Made by a program: the position numbers and the translations under genes. DNA of 64,000 nt from Acrasis kona (Eukaryota; Heterolobosea; Eutetramitea; Acrasida; Acrasidae): positions 62,001 to 126,000 of the forward strand of contig JAOPGA020001124.1 of assembly GCA_026419775.2 (NCBI GenBank). The letters are read 5' to 3'. The notes beneath the pieces were generated by a model. It did not search any database and was not told the origin of the DNA. It was given only the letters and a program-made list of their open reading frames with translations. This document shows positions 20,501 to 29,504 of this stretch, one piece after another. Numbering within the stretch: the stretch's first letter is position 1; every line of letters begins with the position of its first letter.

Positions 20501-23500
20501 ATTACCTCTCGATCGAATCTGTTCGCTCTCAACATGCAAGAGTTCGTCGACGACAACTACAGTAGGTACAGATTTAATACCATCACGACGTGATGATGAC
20601 GAACCACTATTTGATTCAATTTCAGATTGTGCAACCAATTCAGTAGATGATTGTTGATTTGTTAATTCTTCGACAACAATCGTAGAGTGAGAACTACCGC
20701 GTCTAGATGAACTTCTTGAAGATTGAGATGGTTCTATTAACGTGACCGAATGAACGCTACTGGTACTACGAGAAGTAAGATTACCTTTTGGTGATGATGA
20801 TGATGATGGTTGATCCGTAGTGATGGATGAATGAATGCTACTAGTGGTGCTCCTTGATGAATTTGGTTGAGCGATCGATGATTCTTGATCATCTGATGTT
20901 GATCTCTTCTTGTCGAGAGTATTCGATTGTTGTTCGGTTGAATCGCCTTCGATGGATTTCTTCTTCTTTTCTTCAGCGGAGGGTAATGTTGATTGATCTT
21001 GTTCGCTGCTGGGAAGAATGGTACTTGATCTCTTCTTCTTCTTCTTCTTTTCTAGTGTTTGCGAATCAGTTGGATCTAGTATGGTTCTACTTGATCTTCT
21101 CTTTTCTGTGATTGGTTGTCCATCGGCGTTTATTGTTGTTTTTGATCTCTTCTTTCTTCTAGTGGTTACTTCTTGTTCATCTTGTTCATTATCAACTATT
21201 GGATTGTTCTCTTGTTGAATTGAATGTTGAGATTCGAATTGTTGTTGATTGGTGTTGATTGGTGATGATGGAGTGATGGAATGGAATGATGGAGTGGTGT
21301 TTTGACTTGGTAGAGCTGTTCTTGATCGTTTCTTCTTTTCTACCATGAGTTGATCATCGCCAACCATGATTGTTTTGCTCCTCTTTTTCTTCTTCTTTTC
21401 TTCTTCTACTTCTTCTTGTGCTTGTAGATCATCGTCGATTGGAATTGTTTTTGATTTCTTCTTCTTCTTCTTCTCTACGGGTTCATCTTGTTGTTGTTCG
21501 TCGACTACTTTGCTCTTCTTCTTCTTCTTCTTCTTTTCTACTTGTTCATCATCATTTTCTTCATCATCTCTCTTCTTCTTCTTCTTCTTCTTCTTTTCCT
21601 CCGATGGTTGTTCAATGTCATTACTCGATGAAGGATTTAAATCTTGTTGAATTGTTTCTTCTTGATGTGATTTGGAACTAGATTTCTTCCTTCTTTCTAA
21701 TGTTGGTTCTTCTTGTGTTGATGAAGCATCGACATTTCTTTTGTGTTCATCGGCGGTGAGCAATGTTTCGCTTCTCTTTTTTCTTCTTGATGTGGATTCG
21801 ACCGAATTGATTTCGCTCGGTAGAATTGTTCTGGATCTCTTTTTTTCGGTTGGGAGTTGATTGGATAAACTCGTGCTGCTTCTCTTCTTTTTTGGTAATT
21901 GTTCACTGGGAGTGACATCATGTGAGGGATCGTTGGTGATGGATCTCTTTGACGGTTGATCTTGTGTGGATTCAATTTCAGTGGTGGTTGAGTGGGTGGG
22001 TTGTTCTGATGGTGTGTGTGATGATTTGTTTGATAGGATCGAACTTGTCCTTGGACGAGTCACCACGTCACCTTCCAAAGATGTTGAGGAGTGAGGGCGA
22101 AAAGGAGTAATAGTGGCTGTCACTTCGGGATTGGTGATTGATCCCATGAACTTTTCGGAAGATTCAACCAAAGTATTGCCTGGCTTATCATTTTGTGTTT
22201 TGGATAGGATTGGCTCCGTGGGAGCTAATGGCATCTCTGTAACGAAAAGAGCATCTTGATCATCTTCATCAGAACTGGTATCGTTATCATTGTCCTCATA
22301 TCTATAGTCTAATCTGCTCTTTGGTCTGTCATTAAGAAGACGGTCGTGTTCGTTTAATTCGTCTCCTGTCTTTGATTTTCTTGCCTTCCGCTTCTTGGTT
22401 GTGCGTTTGACTGGCTGCAGGTTTTCCTCTTCTTTTTCATTAAAAGAACCATTAGAATCCTCGTGGCCATCAAGCTGGCTTAATGGTTGTACTGACACAT
22501 TTTTAGGATGTTGATTGGTCTCATCACCCCTAGCATCAGTATATTGCTTGCTCTCGTTATGCTGAACGACTGCATTTACCTCTTGTTCGTACTGTTTATC
22601 CGAATCGTTTTGGAATTCTCCATCACTTTCGTCAGAGTTGTTTGAATTATCGTTTGATCCGTGTTCATCGACTTTTTGAGCGACGCGTTTTTTCCTCCTC
22701 TTCTTATTTTTGTTTGCTCTTTTTGGTTGGCTTGTAGATGAAACTGACTCCAAATTTAAAGGTGGCACTATTGTAGTTGGTTCAGTTGAAACTTCTTCTT
22801 GATTTTTTACAATTTGATCAGATACAGTTTCAATTGATTTTGGGCCATTATCTGGATGCTGTGCGGAATTAGGCTCCGAGTTCTCAGTTACTTTGACATC
22901 TTTTTGAGTTGTGTTTCTTTCGATAGCCTGAGATAAAATAAGGTTAATTTTATCATAATCTATATTCTCAGGTTCTTCGTCGCTGGAAGAGTAGAGCTCC
23001 TCTACCTCTCTTGAATCAATATCTTCGGCTGTTACGTATTGAGAGGCTTTCCATTCACCTAACTCTGCTGAATTTTTCTGATCAACCAATTCATCGCCCC
23101 CAGCAATACCATCGATATGTTTAGGAGAAGGTGGTGATTCAATTATTTTAGATTGTTCCAGGTTACTTTTTTCTATTTTATTCGATATTTCTGTGTCCTT
23201 TGAACTTTCAACCATATTATTATTTACAGTTGGTGGTGCTTCTTGAGTATTTGGTTTTACTTCTTCAAGCACTGATGGTACTGTGTTTTGAAGAGATTCT
23301 GTAGCTAAGCGAGTGCCTTCTTCAAGCTTAACGATCAAAGGATCTTCTTTTTTTGACTCTATCAATTTGCTCTGTATGGGAGTTTCTACTGTTGCATTTC
23401 CAACTTTATCATTTATAGAGGTGCTCTGTTCTGGCTCTTCTGATGAATACTCTTCAGTACCACTACTGCTGCGGTCTACTTCCTCTGAGTCGTCCGATGC

Positions 23501-24268
23501 AGAAGAATATTCAGAATCTGTCACGTCGGATTCCGGCTCGCTTTCGGATTCAGACTCAGAGGCTGTCTCGGAGGCTGTCTCCGACGCTGTTTCTGATTCC
23601 TCTAAGACAGATTCTGACTCGTACTCGTCTGATAGGGAATCTTCGCTATCTTGCTCGGAACTAGATTCAGACTCCTCTGAACCTGATACTGATTCGGATT
23701 CAGACTCGTATTCATCCTGAGAATTAATAATAGGCTTTCTTGGAAGAACTGCAGACGTTGAAACATCTGTCTTTGAAGGTGAACTTCGGGCGGAAGTGTG
23801 TAAATCGCTATCCTGAGATGCTCGTCTTGAGGATAATCTTCCACTACTACTTGCCCTTCTACTTCTAGTGTTCTCTGCTTCTAGCTTGGTTTCTTTTTCT
23901 TTAATGTATTCATTGAGCTTTTCCTGTAATGTGGTCATTTGACCTTGTTGCTGTTCGATCATCGCATCACGCTGATTAAGGCTGTGTCGGAGTTCGCCAA
24001 TCAAAAGCAGCAATCCGTCTTTCTCTAAGTCCCTACTTTGTACTTGTCCGCTCGCTTGCGTTAGCTCACTTAATATTATATTAAGATGGTCCTGCGAGCT
24101 CTTCAACTGAGAATCACGTCCCTCTAAAATCTTTATAGACTCCGACTGTTGTTCCGCATAAGCTTTGTGGAGGTTATCTAAATCTTTGCTTAATCTTTCT
24201 TCAACAGACAGCAACTGTTCCTCTAGAAAATAGTTGAACCGCTCAGAATGCTTCTCCAGTGTTCCCAT
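17546..24268 (-). CDS. Giant low-complexity protein with coiled-coil ends and basic R-S-x-T repeats
   Basis: One uninterrupted frame of 2240 residues, the longest gene here. Residues 1-135 are coiled-coil-like (EEQLLSVEERLSKDLDNLHK, QRDAMIEQQQGQMTTLQEKL). Residues 185-290 are Ser/Glu-rich. Residues ~785-1110 hold about ten imperfect copies of a poly-Lys/Arg block followed by R-S-x-T-[ILA], e.g. KKRSRTILPSE, KKRSKTIMVGDDQ, KKRSRTALPSQ, KKKKRSSTILPS. Residues ~1330-1470 are SR-like, with RRRHRRSSRRDRHRKSRRH and poly-Ser runs. The last 110 residues are a strong coiled coil (FEKQVLYYERKYLFLKKKY, RRYVDRLAKLERQMIKLKSK). No enzymatic domain is seen. Folded ends around a huge disordered middle suggest a cytoskeletal or nuclear scaffold; this is inference. 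The absence of stops over 6.7 kb makes the gene certain. Confidence 0.88.
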   Translation of the reverse strand: MGTLEKHSERFNYFLEEQLLSVEERLSKDLDNLHKAYAEQQSESIKILEGRDSQLKSSQDHLNIILSELTQASGQVQSRDLEKDGLLLLIGELRHSLNQRDAMIEQQQGQMTTLQEKLNEYIKEKETKLEAENTRSRRASSSGRLSSRRASQDSDLHTSARSSPSKTDVSTSAVLPRKPIINSQDEYESESESVSGSEESESSSEQDSEDSLSDEYESESVLEESETASETASETASESESESEPESDVTDSEYSSASDDSEEVDRSSSGTEEYSSEEPEQSTSINDKVGNATVETPIQSKLIESKKEDPLIVKLEEGTRLATESLQNTVPSVLEEVKPNTQEAPPTVNNNMVESSKDTEISNKIEKSNLEQSKIIESPPSPKHIDGIAGGDELVDQKNSAELGEWKASQYVTAEDIDSREVEELYSSSDEEPENIDYDKINLILSQAIERNTTQKDVKVTENSEPNSAQHPDNGPKSIETVSDQIVKNQEEVSTEPTTIVPPLNLESVSSTSQPKRANKNKKRRKKRVAQKVDEHGSNDNSNNSDESDGEFQNDSDKQYEQEVNAVVQHNESKQYTDARGDETNQHPKNVSVQPLSQLDGHEDSNGSFNEKEEENLQPVKRTTKKRKARKSKTGDELNEHDRLLNDRPKSRLDYRYEDNDNDTSSDEDDQDALFVTEMPLAPTEPILSKTQNDKPGNTLVESSEKFMGSITNPEVTATITPFRPHSSTSLEGDVVTRPRTSSILSNKSSHTPSEQPTHSTTTEIESTQDQPSKRSITNDPSHDVTPSEQLPKKKRSSTSLSNQLPTEKKRSRTILPSEINSVESTSRRKKRSETLLTADEHKRNVDASSTQEEPTLERRKKSSSKSHQEETIQQDLNPSSSNDIEQPSEEKKKKKKKKRDDEENDDEQVEKKKKKKKSKVVDEQQQDEPVEKKKKKKSKTIPIDDDLQAQEEVEEEKKKKKRSKTIMVGDDQLMVEKKKRSRTALPSQNTTPSFHSITPSSPINTNQQQFESQHSIQQENNPIVDNEQDEQEVTTRRKKRSKTTINADGQPITEKRRSSRTILDPTDSQTLEKKKKKKRSSTILPSSEQDQSTLPSAEEKKKKSIEGDSTEQQSNTLDKKRSTSDDQESSIAQPNSSRSTTSSIHSSITTDQPSSSSSPKGNLTSRSTSSVHSVTLIEPSQSSRSSSRRGSSHSTIVVEELTNQQSSTELVAQSEIESNSGSSSSRRDGIKSVPTVVVVDELLHVESEQIRSRGNSNASGTTHSASLQQEPITTGEQSSMDRINHVDTSPSLSRMSSRRSSTKSISHVTIQEDQPITDPSTVTTPQQPSTSKSSRKSSIASVRSEKQINNDDARSKKKKKKSSKRRSKKYSSSESEQDSSDDDRRHKKKRRSKSSSSSSSSTESSDSEQEYKRRHKKSKKKSKYASSSESEDSSDSDRHRRRHRRSSRRDRHRKSRRHSKKSKYYTSSSSSSNATIPNDDDDDKKKKKKSRSDEKQTTTVHVDSPSKESNDNLSVMASTRNQPPSPHASIPDHHSQSLSDFYSDHDGDLIVESDLHNDRLASPTVSIDDRVTTIPSSSPPPPSQEVIPAKSIPLKAADHQLIHVPERVSKRSRSSSVGTSLKHAPHDSFLPFKKIVPPPQEESTTQEQVIDTKHVEASSSSHGDDALDKRENVLEQVINHVGEQEAEEEYFDEEQVVQVIQSESTTFDASSSSTQNQVTITNEQTSIVIESSRVMAHNNDQQEEEEFFDDDEQQQDVVIDHHTTKQEPTPQSSSSPPNQQQQPIKKLNQDELIIPSFDQLSKSNTLIDSTNASTNDQQIKPINRYRSESLTHNRNRSESLHKITQLEHELKQMRVILEQVNSKLDSNLIKSELEQTNLKVEQLKNNIEHDEQSLDLQVVGTFVSNQELCGISSPVDHGDAVNVSGLEVIGTGLDQSQREGLVEDLPTSPIDQSINISHSADAEPEELIAEHYDDQVDAREDRLTVASFVKQVFNAVQQLHDSNFQPIDDQVDDSHHIVQEEQLVEEEQVEEYEDDEDDDDDASHRQQDEDEVYKSEDERPVFTYEVVGESNSANQSFNTPTKNDGQQFTPQSSPTPPSSHVKSHNESIQTDLPTTPNKSTFLARFDELLEKRMLQIEQDEQDFFLHVPQPKTFEKQVLYYERKYLFLKKKYRERIAELVKFELLSHDYKMQFQRKKEDHEMMKKQMIKMNRDKVELERRYVDRLAKLERQMIKLKSKLH

Positions 24269-24541
24269 GAGGACACAAGTATAACGCTCTTGCGTAGTTG
24301 ACCAAAATGATATCGTTCAATTCTTTTTATGCAAATCTACACAACTGATGTGAGGACCAAACGTTGCCGCCACAACACAAGAAAGAGACATAGTTCACCA
24401 AACAACTAAAATTACAGAACTACTTTAAACACGTTATACGGTATTATGCAATATAAACCACAAACCACAAACATACGAACTTCATTGAATATTTCAGTAA
24501 TTAAGAGCAGGTGTATTCGGAATTTTCATATGAGAATTAGT

Positions 24542-24849
24542 TTATTGAAATTGCTCGTTGTCATTCGGAATTGTACTTGTAAGATTCACACTTTCATTGC
24601 TCTCCATGTTTTTCACTGTAAAATCCCATTTAGTAGCTTTCGCTTCAGCCTCTTTAATATCTTCCTGGTGGTGACTTTTTGTTTGTAGTAATTTTCTTGT
24701 CCCAGTGTCGTTATTGCATTTTGAACATTTGACCGAATGTCGTCTTCTAGTAGTTTTTTCTAATGTTTGGAACTTTCTGTGTATTAGTATCACAGATAAT
24801 AAATATGTACCTCTATGTTTTTGAAATTAGATACATACTTCCACACCAT
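24542..24849 (-). CDS. Small basic protein with CxxC motif (uncertain model)
   Basis: The coding-like part is the terminal frame 24542-24776, giving RRRHSVKCSKCNNDTG followed by a charged helical stretch and an acidic Asn-rich end. To provide a start I join it to ATG GTG TGG AA at 24839-24849 across a 62-nt intron (GTATGT to ACACAG), giving 81 residues beginning MVWKKFQTLEK. That intron is longer than others in the window and holds alternative splice signals (a 34-nt GTACAT...ACACAG and a 26-nt GTATGT...CATAG), so the 5' structure is uncertain. The single CxxC pair may belong to a zinc site. Family not recognised. Confidence 0.35.
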
Positions 24850-24994
24850 ATTTTACATAATACCTTATGTCTATCCAATACACTCTCTCATCTTCGCCAT
24901 GGTTTTTACACCGGCACCTGACTGAGGCAGCCAGTTTTTGCCATATTAATAGAACAATCCTAATAGGTTGGCTTGAGTGCACAAATGTTACAAC

Positions 24995-25846
24995 ATGCAC
25001 CAGGGCAAAAATTACCATGACAGGTGGAAACTAAGGCTTAATGTAGTTTTGCTTCATTTAAACCCGCACGACACTTACATCAAGAGAGAAATTGTAAACC
25101 TCGACGAGTTTATTTATCGAACAAAGGACTGGAGGATAACTAAATTACTAACGAGCAGTGCGCACTTAACTGAGAAGGAGATAGGAGCACAGACAAAGAA
25201 ACACTCTATTGAAAAAGTGGATAGGATTATTACTTCACATTTAGAAGCATCAACATTCGATTCTTTAAAATGGTGGAGGGGTGTTTTGATATACGATCAA
25301 CTATCCAAAAATATCGAAGAGATGTCGTATCCCCCAGACCATCAGAGAATTATGAAAAGATTTTTTGAGCACAAGTCCCTAACTTGTTGTTTAAGATGCA
25401 TCGAAGAATATAATGACGTGGTCGACAAGAAGGATCTTTTGACAAAGTGCGTTACACTTTTAAATAGGTGTCCAGGAGAATTGAAATTTTACTATCAAAA
25501 CACTTTATTCGAAAATACCAACACCCTAGCAATTCATCTCACAGAAGAAATTATAAAATCATTCCCGAACAGAGGTATCGATCAAAGCTACTATTTATTA
25601 GCAAGCATCTACTATCGCAATGGCGACTTTATCGCAGCACTAAGAAATTACGAAAAGGCCATACTATCTAACAAAAACCAAAAGGTATATCAAATACAAT
25701 ACAAGAAGGTACTCGAGCAGTTAGAACTTTACAAAAACAACCTACAAACAATCTTGGGAGACAATTCCGAAGAAGTATCATTTCGAAATGAAACTGCACA
25801 TCAAAAATGGTCAAAGTTTTGTGTGTTACATTCAATCACAAATTAA
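24995..25846 (+). CDS. Hypothetical helical protein with TPR-like repeats
   Basis: 283 residues from ATG 24995. The frame is open slightly further 5' without an ATG, so an upstream exon cannot be excluded. Mostly helical and charged. Residues ~190-250 read as tetratricopeptide repeats (SYYLLASIYYRNGDFIAALRNYEKAI). SLKWWRGVLIYDQLSKNIEEM in the middle is reminiscent of small helical-repeat proteins but not diagnostic. A basic N-terminus (NYHDRWKLRLNVVLLHLNP) could be a weak targeting sequence. Function unknown; the TPR hints at protein-protein interaction. The stop is 17 nt from the stop of the convergent RCC1 gene, and both poly(A)-like signals fall in that gap. Confidence 0.65.
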   Translation: MHQGKNYHDRWKLRLNVVLLHLNPHDTYIKREIVNLDEFIYRTKDWRITKLLTSSAHLTEKEIGAQTKKHSIEKVDRIITSHLEASTFDSLKWWRGVLIYDQLSKNIEEMSYPPDHQRIMKRFFEHKSLTCCLRCIEEYNDVVDKKDLLTKCVTLLNRCPGELKFYYQNTLFENTNTLAIHLTEEIIKSFPNRGIDQSYYLLASIYYRNGDFIAALRNYEKAILSNKNQKVYQIQYKKVLEQLELYKNNLQTILGDNSEEVSFRNETAHQKWSKFCVLHSITN

Positions 25847-25863
25847 TCATAATAAATAATTGT

Positions 25864-27509
25864 TTATTGAATTCTTCTTCTCTTGCTTAAACGGTCCGAA
25901 TCGGTTTCATTGTTTTCACGTATAGAGTCATGAACCATAAACAAAACATCGCAAAATAAACAGTGCTTCCTTGCGCTATCCATATTTCCCAAGAATGGAT
26001 CCGTGCGACTCAACAGCATAATGGTAGTAAAGTGACCACCAACGAAATGTAGTTGGTCATAATATTTGAGTAGATCTTTGGCTTCTACAAACTCTTCAGG
26101 TGTAGTTCGATCTACTCTATCGCCCAATCCGAGCTGACCTAAAAATGTCAAAACGATGAATCAATCGGCGTACCATTGGAATTGGATCCCCACGTTAAAA
26201 TCTTGTCCCTTCCGACTAGAAATGTATGTCTTGAACATGTGAAACTAAATAGTTTCGGTCTGTCGAAACCTTGAAGTAAAAGTTGAGGTACGAGTCGATC
26301 GATAGTATCACTCAAACCCAATTCTCCTCTTGAATTGTGTCCCCATACATAAATGTCGTTGTTTTGCGTGCTGCACACACATTGTGCCATTCCAGCGCTC
26401 ACATCGGTCACTACCTCGTTGCTCAAATAAGTAATCAGTTCAGGAGTGTACCTCATGTCGAGGTCACCCAATCCAAGTTGACCTATGGGGCATTAGTTTG
26501 AGACATGTAAAACACAAACCATTGGAATTATTGCCCCAGGAGTATAATTCACCAAATCTTGTCAGGGCAACACTAAACCCTCCTCCACACACTATTTTTC
26601 CGAGAGGTATCTCTCTAAACGTAACCAACTCTTCGACGTTGCTGTGTTCTTCTACATCTCCTAATCCAAGCTCAGAATTAAAGTTATTTCCCCACGCAAA
26701 CGTTCTACCGCTTGCTTTTTGAAAGCGTTAACAATGTTATGGAGAGATCATACTTACCGCAAACTGCAAATGTGTGCAACTCTGCTGTTACAACCTTTTT
26801 TATAATCTCATCCTGAAGTTGAACAATTTTAACAGGTGTAAGTCTGCGATTCGTATCAAACAGTCCTAACTCTCTATTTGAATTCTCCCCAAAAGCGTAA
26901 ATCTTCCCCTCGGCTTATAAACGTAAAATGCGATTTGAGGGTTAATTTATTTACCTGTAAGAGCAAAAGAGTGGAAGTTTGCAGCATATACTCTAACGAT
27001 GTTCTTATCAAGCAACTCTGGGACAAGGGTTGGGGAACTTCTTGTTCGCTGATCGCCCAAACCTAACTCTCCATCGCCTGTTTTCGTAACATTTACCTGA
27101 GAATGTATGTTTTCTTACTATTTAGACCCCAAGAGTACACCTCTCCGGCCGCTTGAAAATTTCAATATGATGGGATGATCCATGAACTTACCTGTGAGTA
27201 CTATAGTATGATATGGTCCTGCCGCTGCATCCACGACTCTCAAGTTTTCTAATGTTGACATGGGTTTTGGTTTTAGACATATTTCTGCATTACCCAAACC
27301 CAACTGGTAATGTGCTGCTCGTTTAGAAGCCCATGAATATTAAACTCACATACTATTATCTCCAAAACTGTAACATTTTGACACAACCGTCTCGCGTTCT
27401 TTAAAGTAGTGGTCTTGTTATTGTTATTCAAATGTGCATGGTCTTTTCGTCACTCACCGTTTAAATATCTGCTCTTTTTAAGCACCGTATGATTGTGCTG
27501 TTCATTCAT
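25864..27509 (-). CDS. RCC1-family beta-propeller protein
   Basis: 442 residues from nine exons: 27458-27509, 27354-27413, 27317-27192, 27151-27119, 27077-26955, 26913-26758, 26714-26520, 26482-26174 and 26138-25864, with eight introns of 35-44 nt. Most junctions fall at the same place in the repeat, just before or inside W/F-G-x-N-x-x-G-[QE]-L-G-L-G-[DN]. The result is a regular run of about seven RCC1 blades (e.g. FGDN, WGNN, SWGNNSNGQLGLGDLD, VWGHNSRGELGLSD, WGSNSNGQLGLGDR). The C-terminus ends in a basic SKRRRIQ. No extra domain was seen. RCC1-type propellers serve as guanine-exchange factors for Ran or as ubiquitin-ligase or actin-linked scaffolds, so the precise role is open. Confidence 0.85.
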
Positions 27510-27579
27510 TGCGTTTTTGTACACCCGTTTTGGATGCGATATAAAAAGATATAAATAAAACAGAATAGATGTCTTTTTA

Positions 27580-29331
27580 TTACAGCTTTACTTGTTTACT
27601 CTCCGGAGATTCTGGCGCTTCAGGCTTAGCCTCATCTTGATTCTTCTCATCGCGGGATCTCTTATGACCTCTTGCCCTCTTTCCTGGACCCCAATTATCT
27701 TCAGGATTAGGTGGGAACGCAGAATAGCCTGTAATTTTACTTCCAGACTTTGTATCGTTCCTCACAGTAAAGTCGACAGCAGTTATTGATTTTTTATTTA
27801 ACAAAATTGCAGCAATGTCATACTTGTTCTTGACGGTGCGGACTTTACCTTCTCCCTCTTGTTGTTCTTGTTGTTCTTGCACCTCCTTTGCATCTTGACA
27901 GTGTGTGATGTGATACTCTCTAAAAATGTCATGAAGCACTTGAGCGGGAGCGTTCGTTTTGAGCGCTTCTCCTTTGCAATGTGATTGGGAATACAAATAA
28001 CCAGCATTTAATATGGCACTCCTAATCATGTGTGCGGGCGGAACGCTCATTTTCAAACTACTCGAAATGCTGTTAATCATATAGTACAGTGGCGAGTCTG
28101 GAAGCTCTTTTGCGGCGACGCTCAACATTCCAAGTATTCTCTTGTGAGTGGTGAATTTGTCGGTGTTGTCCTTGACGTGTTGGATGCACTTGTTGATAAA
28201 AGTAGGATCGTGAATGGGCGCGCTCCAGATGGGTCCACTGATTTTTTGATTGCTGCCACACTCTGAACATTTTCCAAAGTGGTTGGCTAATCTGTCTCCA
28301 AAACGTTGCACGTGGTAATTCTCACAATTGTTACATACAACGACGTTGGAGTACTTTTGATGAACGGTCTTGACTTCGTTTTGAGATGTGTGAACTTTAA
28401 CGAACACTCTTACGTAGAAATCAATGCTGAGAGAGATGAGAGGTACAATGTATCTTCCGTATCTACTGCAGTGGTGCTGGATGGATCCTAAAAGTATACG
28501 AAGTGCTTGTTCATGACAGCTCTTGACTCTGATTGGATAGGATCCGTACTTGGCAAAACAGGCACCGGGTTGTTGACCAGATAAAACTGCCATGTCTGTG
28601 CACGTCACGCATAAAAGACCACCCTCTCCAATACACTGTACTGCAGAGTCAAGGAAGGGATTGGCACCTCCATATGGGTCAAGATCAATAACGTGGAACT
28701 CTTCTGGATCTACTGTTTTTTTACTCTGTTGTGCCCTCTTTTGTGCTGATATTCTATGCATGTACTCTGTGGCATCGGCAAGGTGAGGAACGACCTTGTC
28801 GTGTGAGATGTCGTTATAATCAAGGTTTCGGCGAATAACATCAACTGCATCTGGAACAATGTCGTTGGCCACAATTTTTCTAACGTTGGGGATTTCTTTC
28901 CAATACCTAACTGAACGTAGACCGGTCGCAGAAAGTGCTTCTAAAATGTTTAAATCTTGGACTTGCTTTGCCTCTGGTATTACTGTGTCCTCCTCTGCAT
29001 ACCTCCTCTTTTTTTCTATTCTTGCCTTTTCTTTATCATCGTGCTCTTGTCTCCTCAATAAATCGAAATTTTTGATAACCAATATAGATAAATCTCTATT
29101 GAACACTTGTACTTTATTATAGAATGCTTCTCCCTCCCTGCCGTACAATATGGTCGCGCTTCCCTCGTTAATTGGATAGTATCCACGTGGAATTTGTCCT
29201 ACTGCTTTACTGAATGTACCACTATTGTTGTTTATGTTGGTAGACATGGCTCTTAATTGAAAATGTTTTGATTTTAACCTTGTACAAAGAGATTGTGAAA
29301 CTAATAGGATGTGAAGTGGTTTTGTGAGCAT
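27580..29331 (-). CDS. TRM1: tRNA (guanine26-N2)-dimethyltransferase Trm1
   Basis: 583 residues, single exon. Uses S-adenosylmethionine to dimethylate G26 of many tRNAs. Diagnostic segments: INEGSATILYGREGEAFYN near the N-terminus, the SAM-binding LEALSATGLRSVRY, VANDIVPDAVDVIRRN, the catalytic-loop DLDPYGGANPFLDSA, and a Cys cluster VVCNNCENYHVQRFG...HFGKCSECG for the zinc site. An extended basic tail (KRARGHKRSRDEK) is a candidate nuclear signal. The first 28 residues (MLTKPLHILLVSQSLCTRLKS) look like a mitochondrial presequence, and a second ATG at residue 29 (MSTNINNN) would give a form without it. That is consistent with the dual nuclear/mitochondrial targeting known for yeast Trm1. Confidence 0.95.
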   Translation of the reverse strand: MLTKPLHILLVSQSLCTRLKSKHFQLRAMSTNINNNSGTFSKAVGQIPRGYYPINEGSATILYGREGEAFYNKVQVFNRDLSILVIKNFDLLRRQEHDDKEKARIEKKRRYAEEDTVIPEAKQVQDLNILEALSATGLRSVRYWKEIPNVRKIVANDIVPDAVDVIRRNLDYNDISHDKVVPHLADATEYMHRISAQKRAQQSKKTVDPEEFHVIDLDPYGGANPFLDSAVQCIGEGGLLCVTCTDMAVLSGQQPGACFAKYGSYPIRVKSCHEQALRILLGSIQHHCSRYGRYIVPLISLSIDFYVRVFVKVHTSQNEVKTVHQKYSNVVVCNNCENYHVQRFGDRLANHFGKCSECGSNQKISGPIWSAPIHDPTFINKCIQHVKDNTDKFTTHKRILGMLSVAAKELPDSPLYYMINSISSSLKMSVPPAHMIRSAILNAGYLYSQSHCKGEALKTNAPAQVLHDIFREYHITHCQDAKEVQEQQEQQEGEGKVRTVKNKYDIAAILLNKKSITAVDFTVRNDTKSGSKITGYSAFPPNPEDNWGPGKRARGHKRSRDEKNQDEAKPEAPESPESKQVKL

Positions 29332-29504
29332 TCAAGTTTACCAAAAACAACCGGTAAGACTAAACAGTTTCTTGTTGAAGGACCATCTGACTTTGGTCGG
29401 GTGCAGTAATTAATGAATGGAATATTGTATTAATGTCGTTTAGAAAGATGGCAAAAATCATTGTAGATTAAGACGTATTTTTATTAGACATGTTTGTGAA
29501 CACT

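Noticed and set aside
19579..21681. Many long plus-strand frames rich in Ser/Phe/Leu opposite the giant gene
   Set aside because: They are mirror images of the Lys/Ser/Asp triplet tracts on the minus strand and have no domains.
24813..24838. A 26-nt intron in the small CxxC gene
   Set aside because: It keeps the frame but is shorter than any supported intron; the 62-nt alternative is used, with low confidence.
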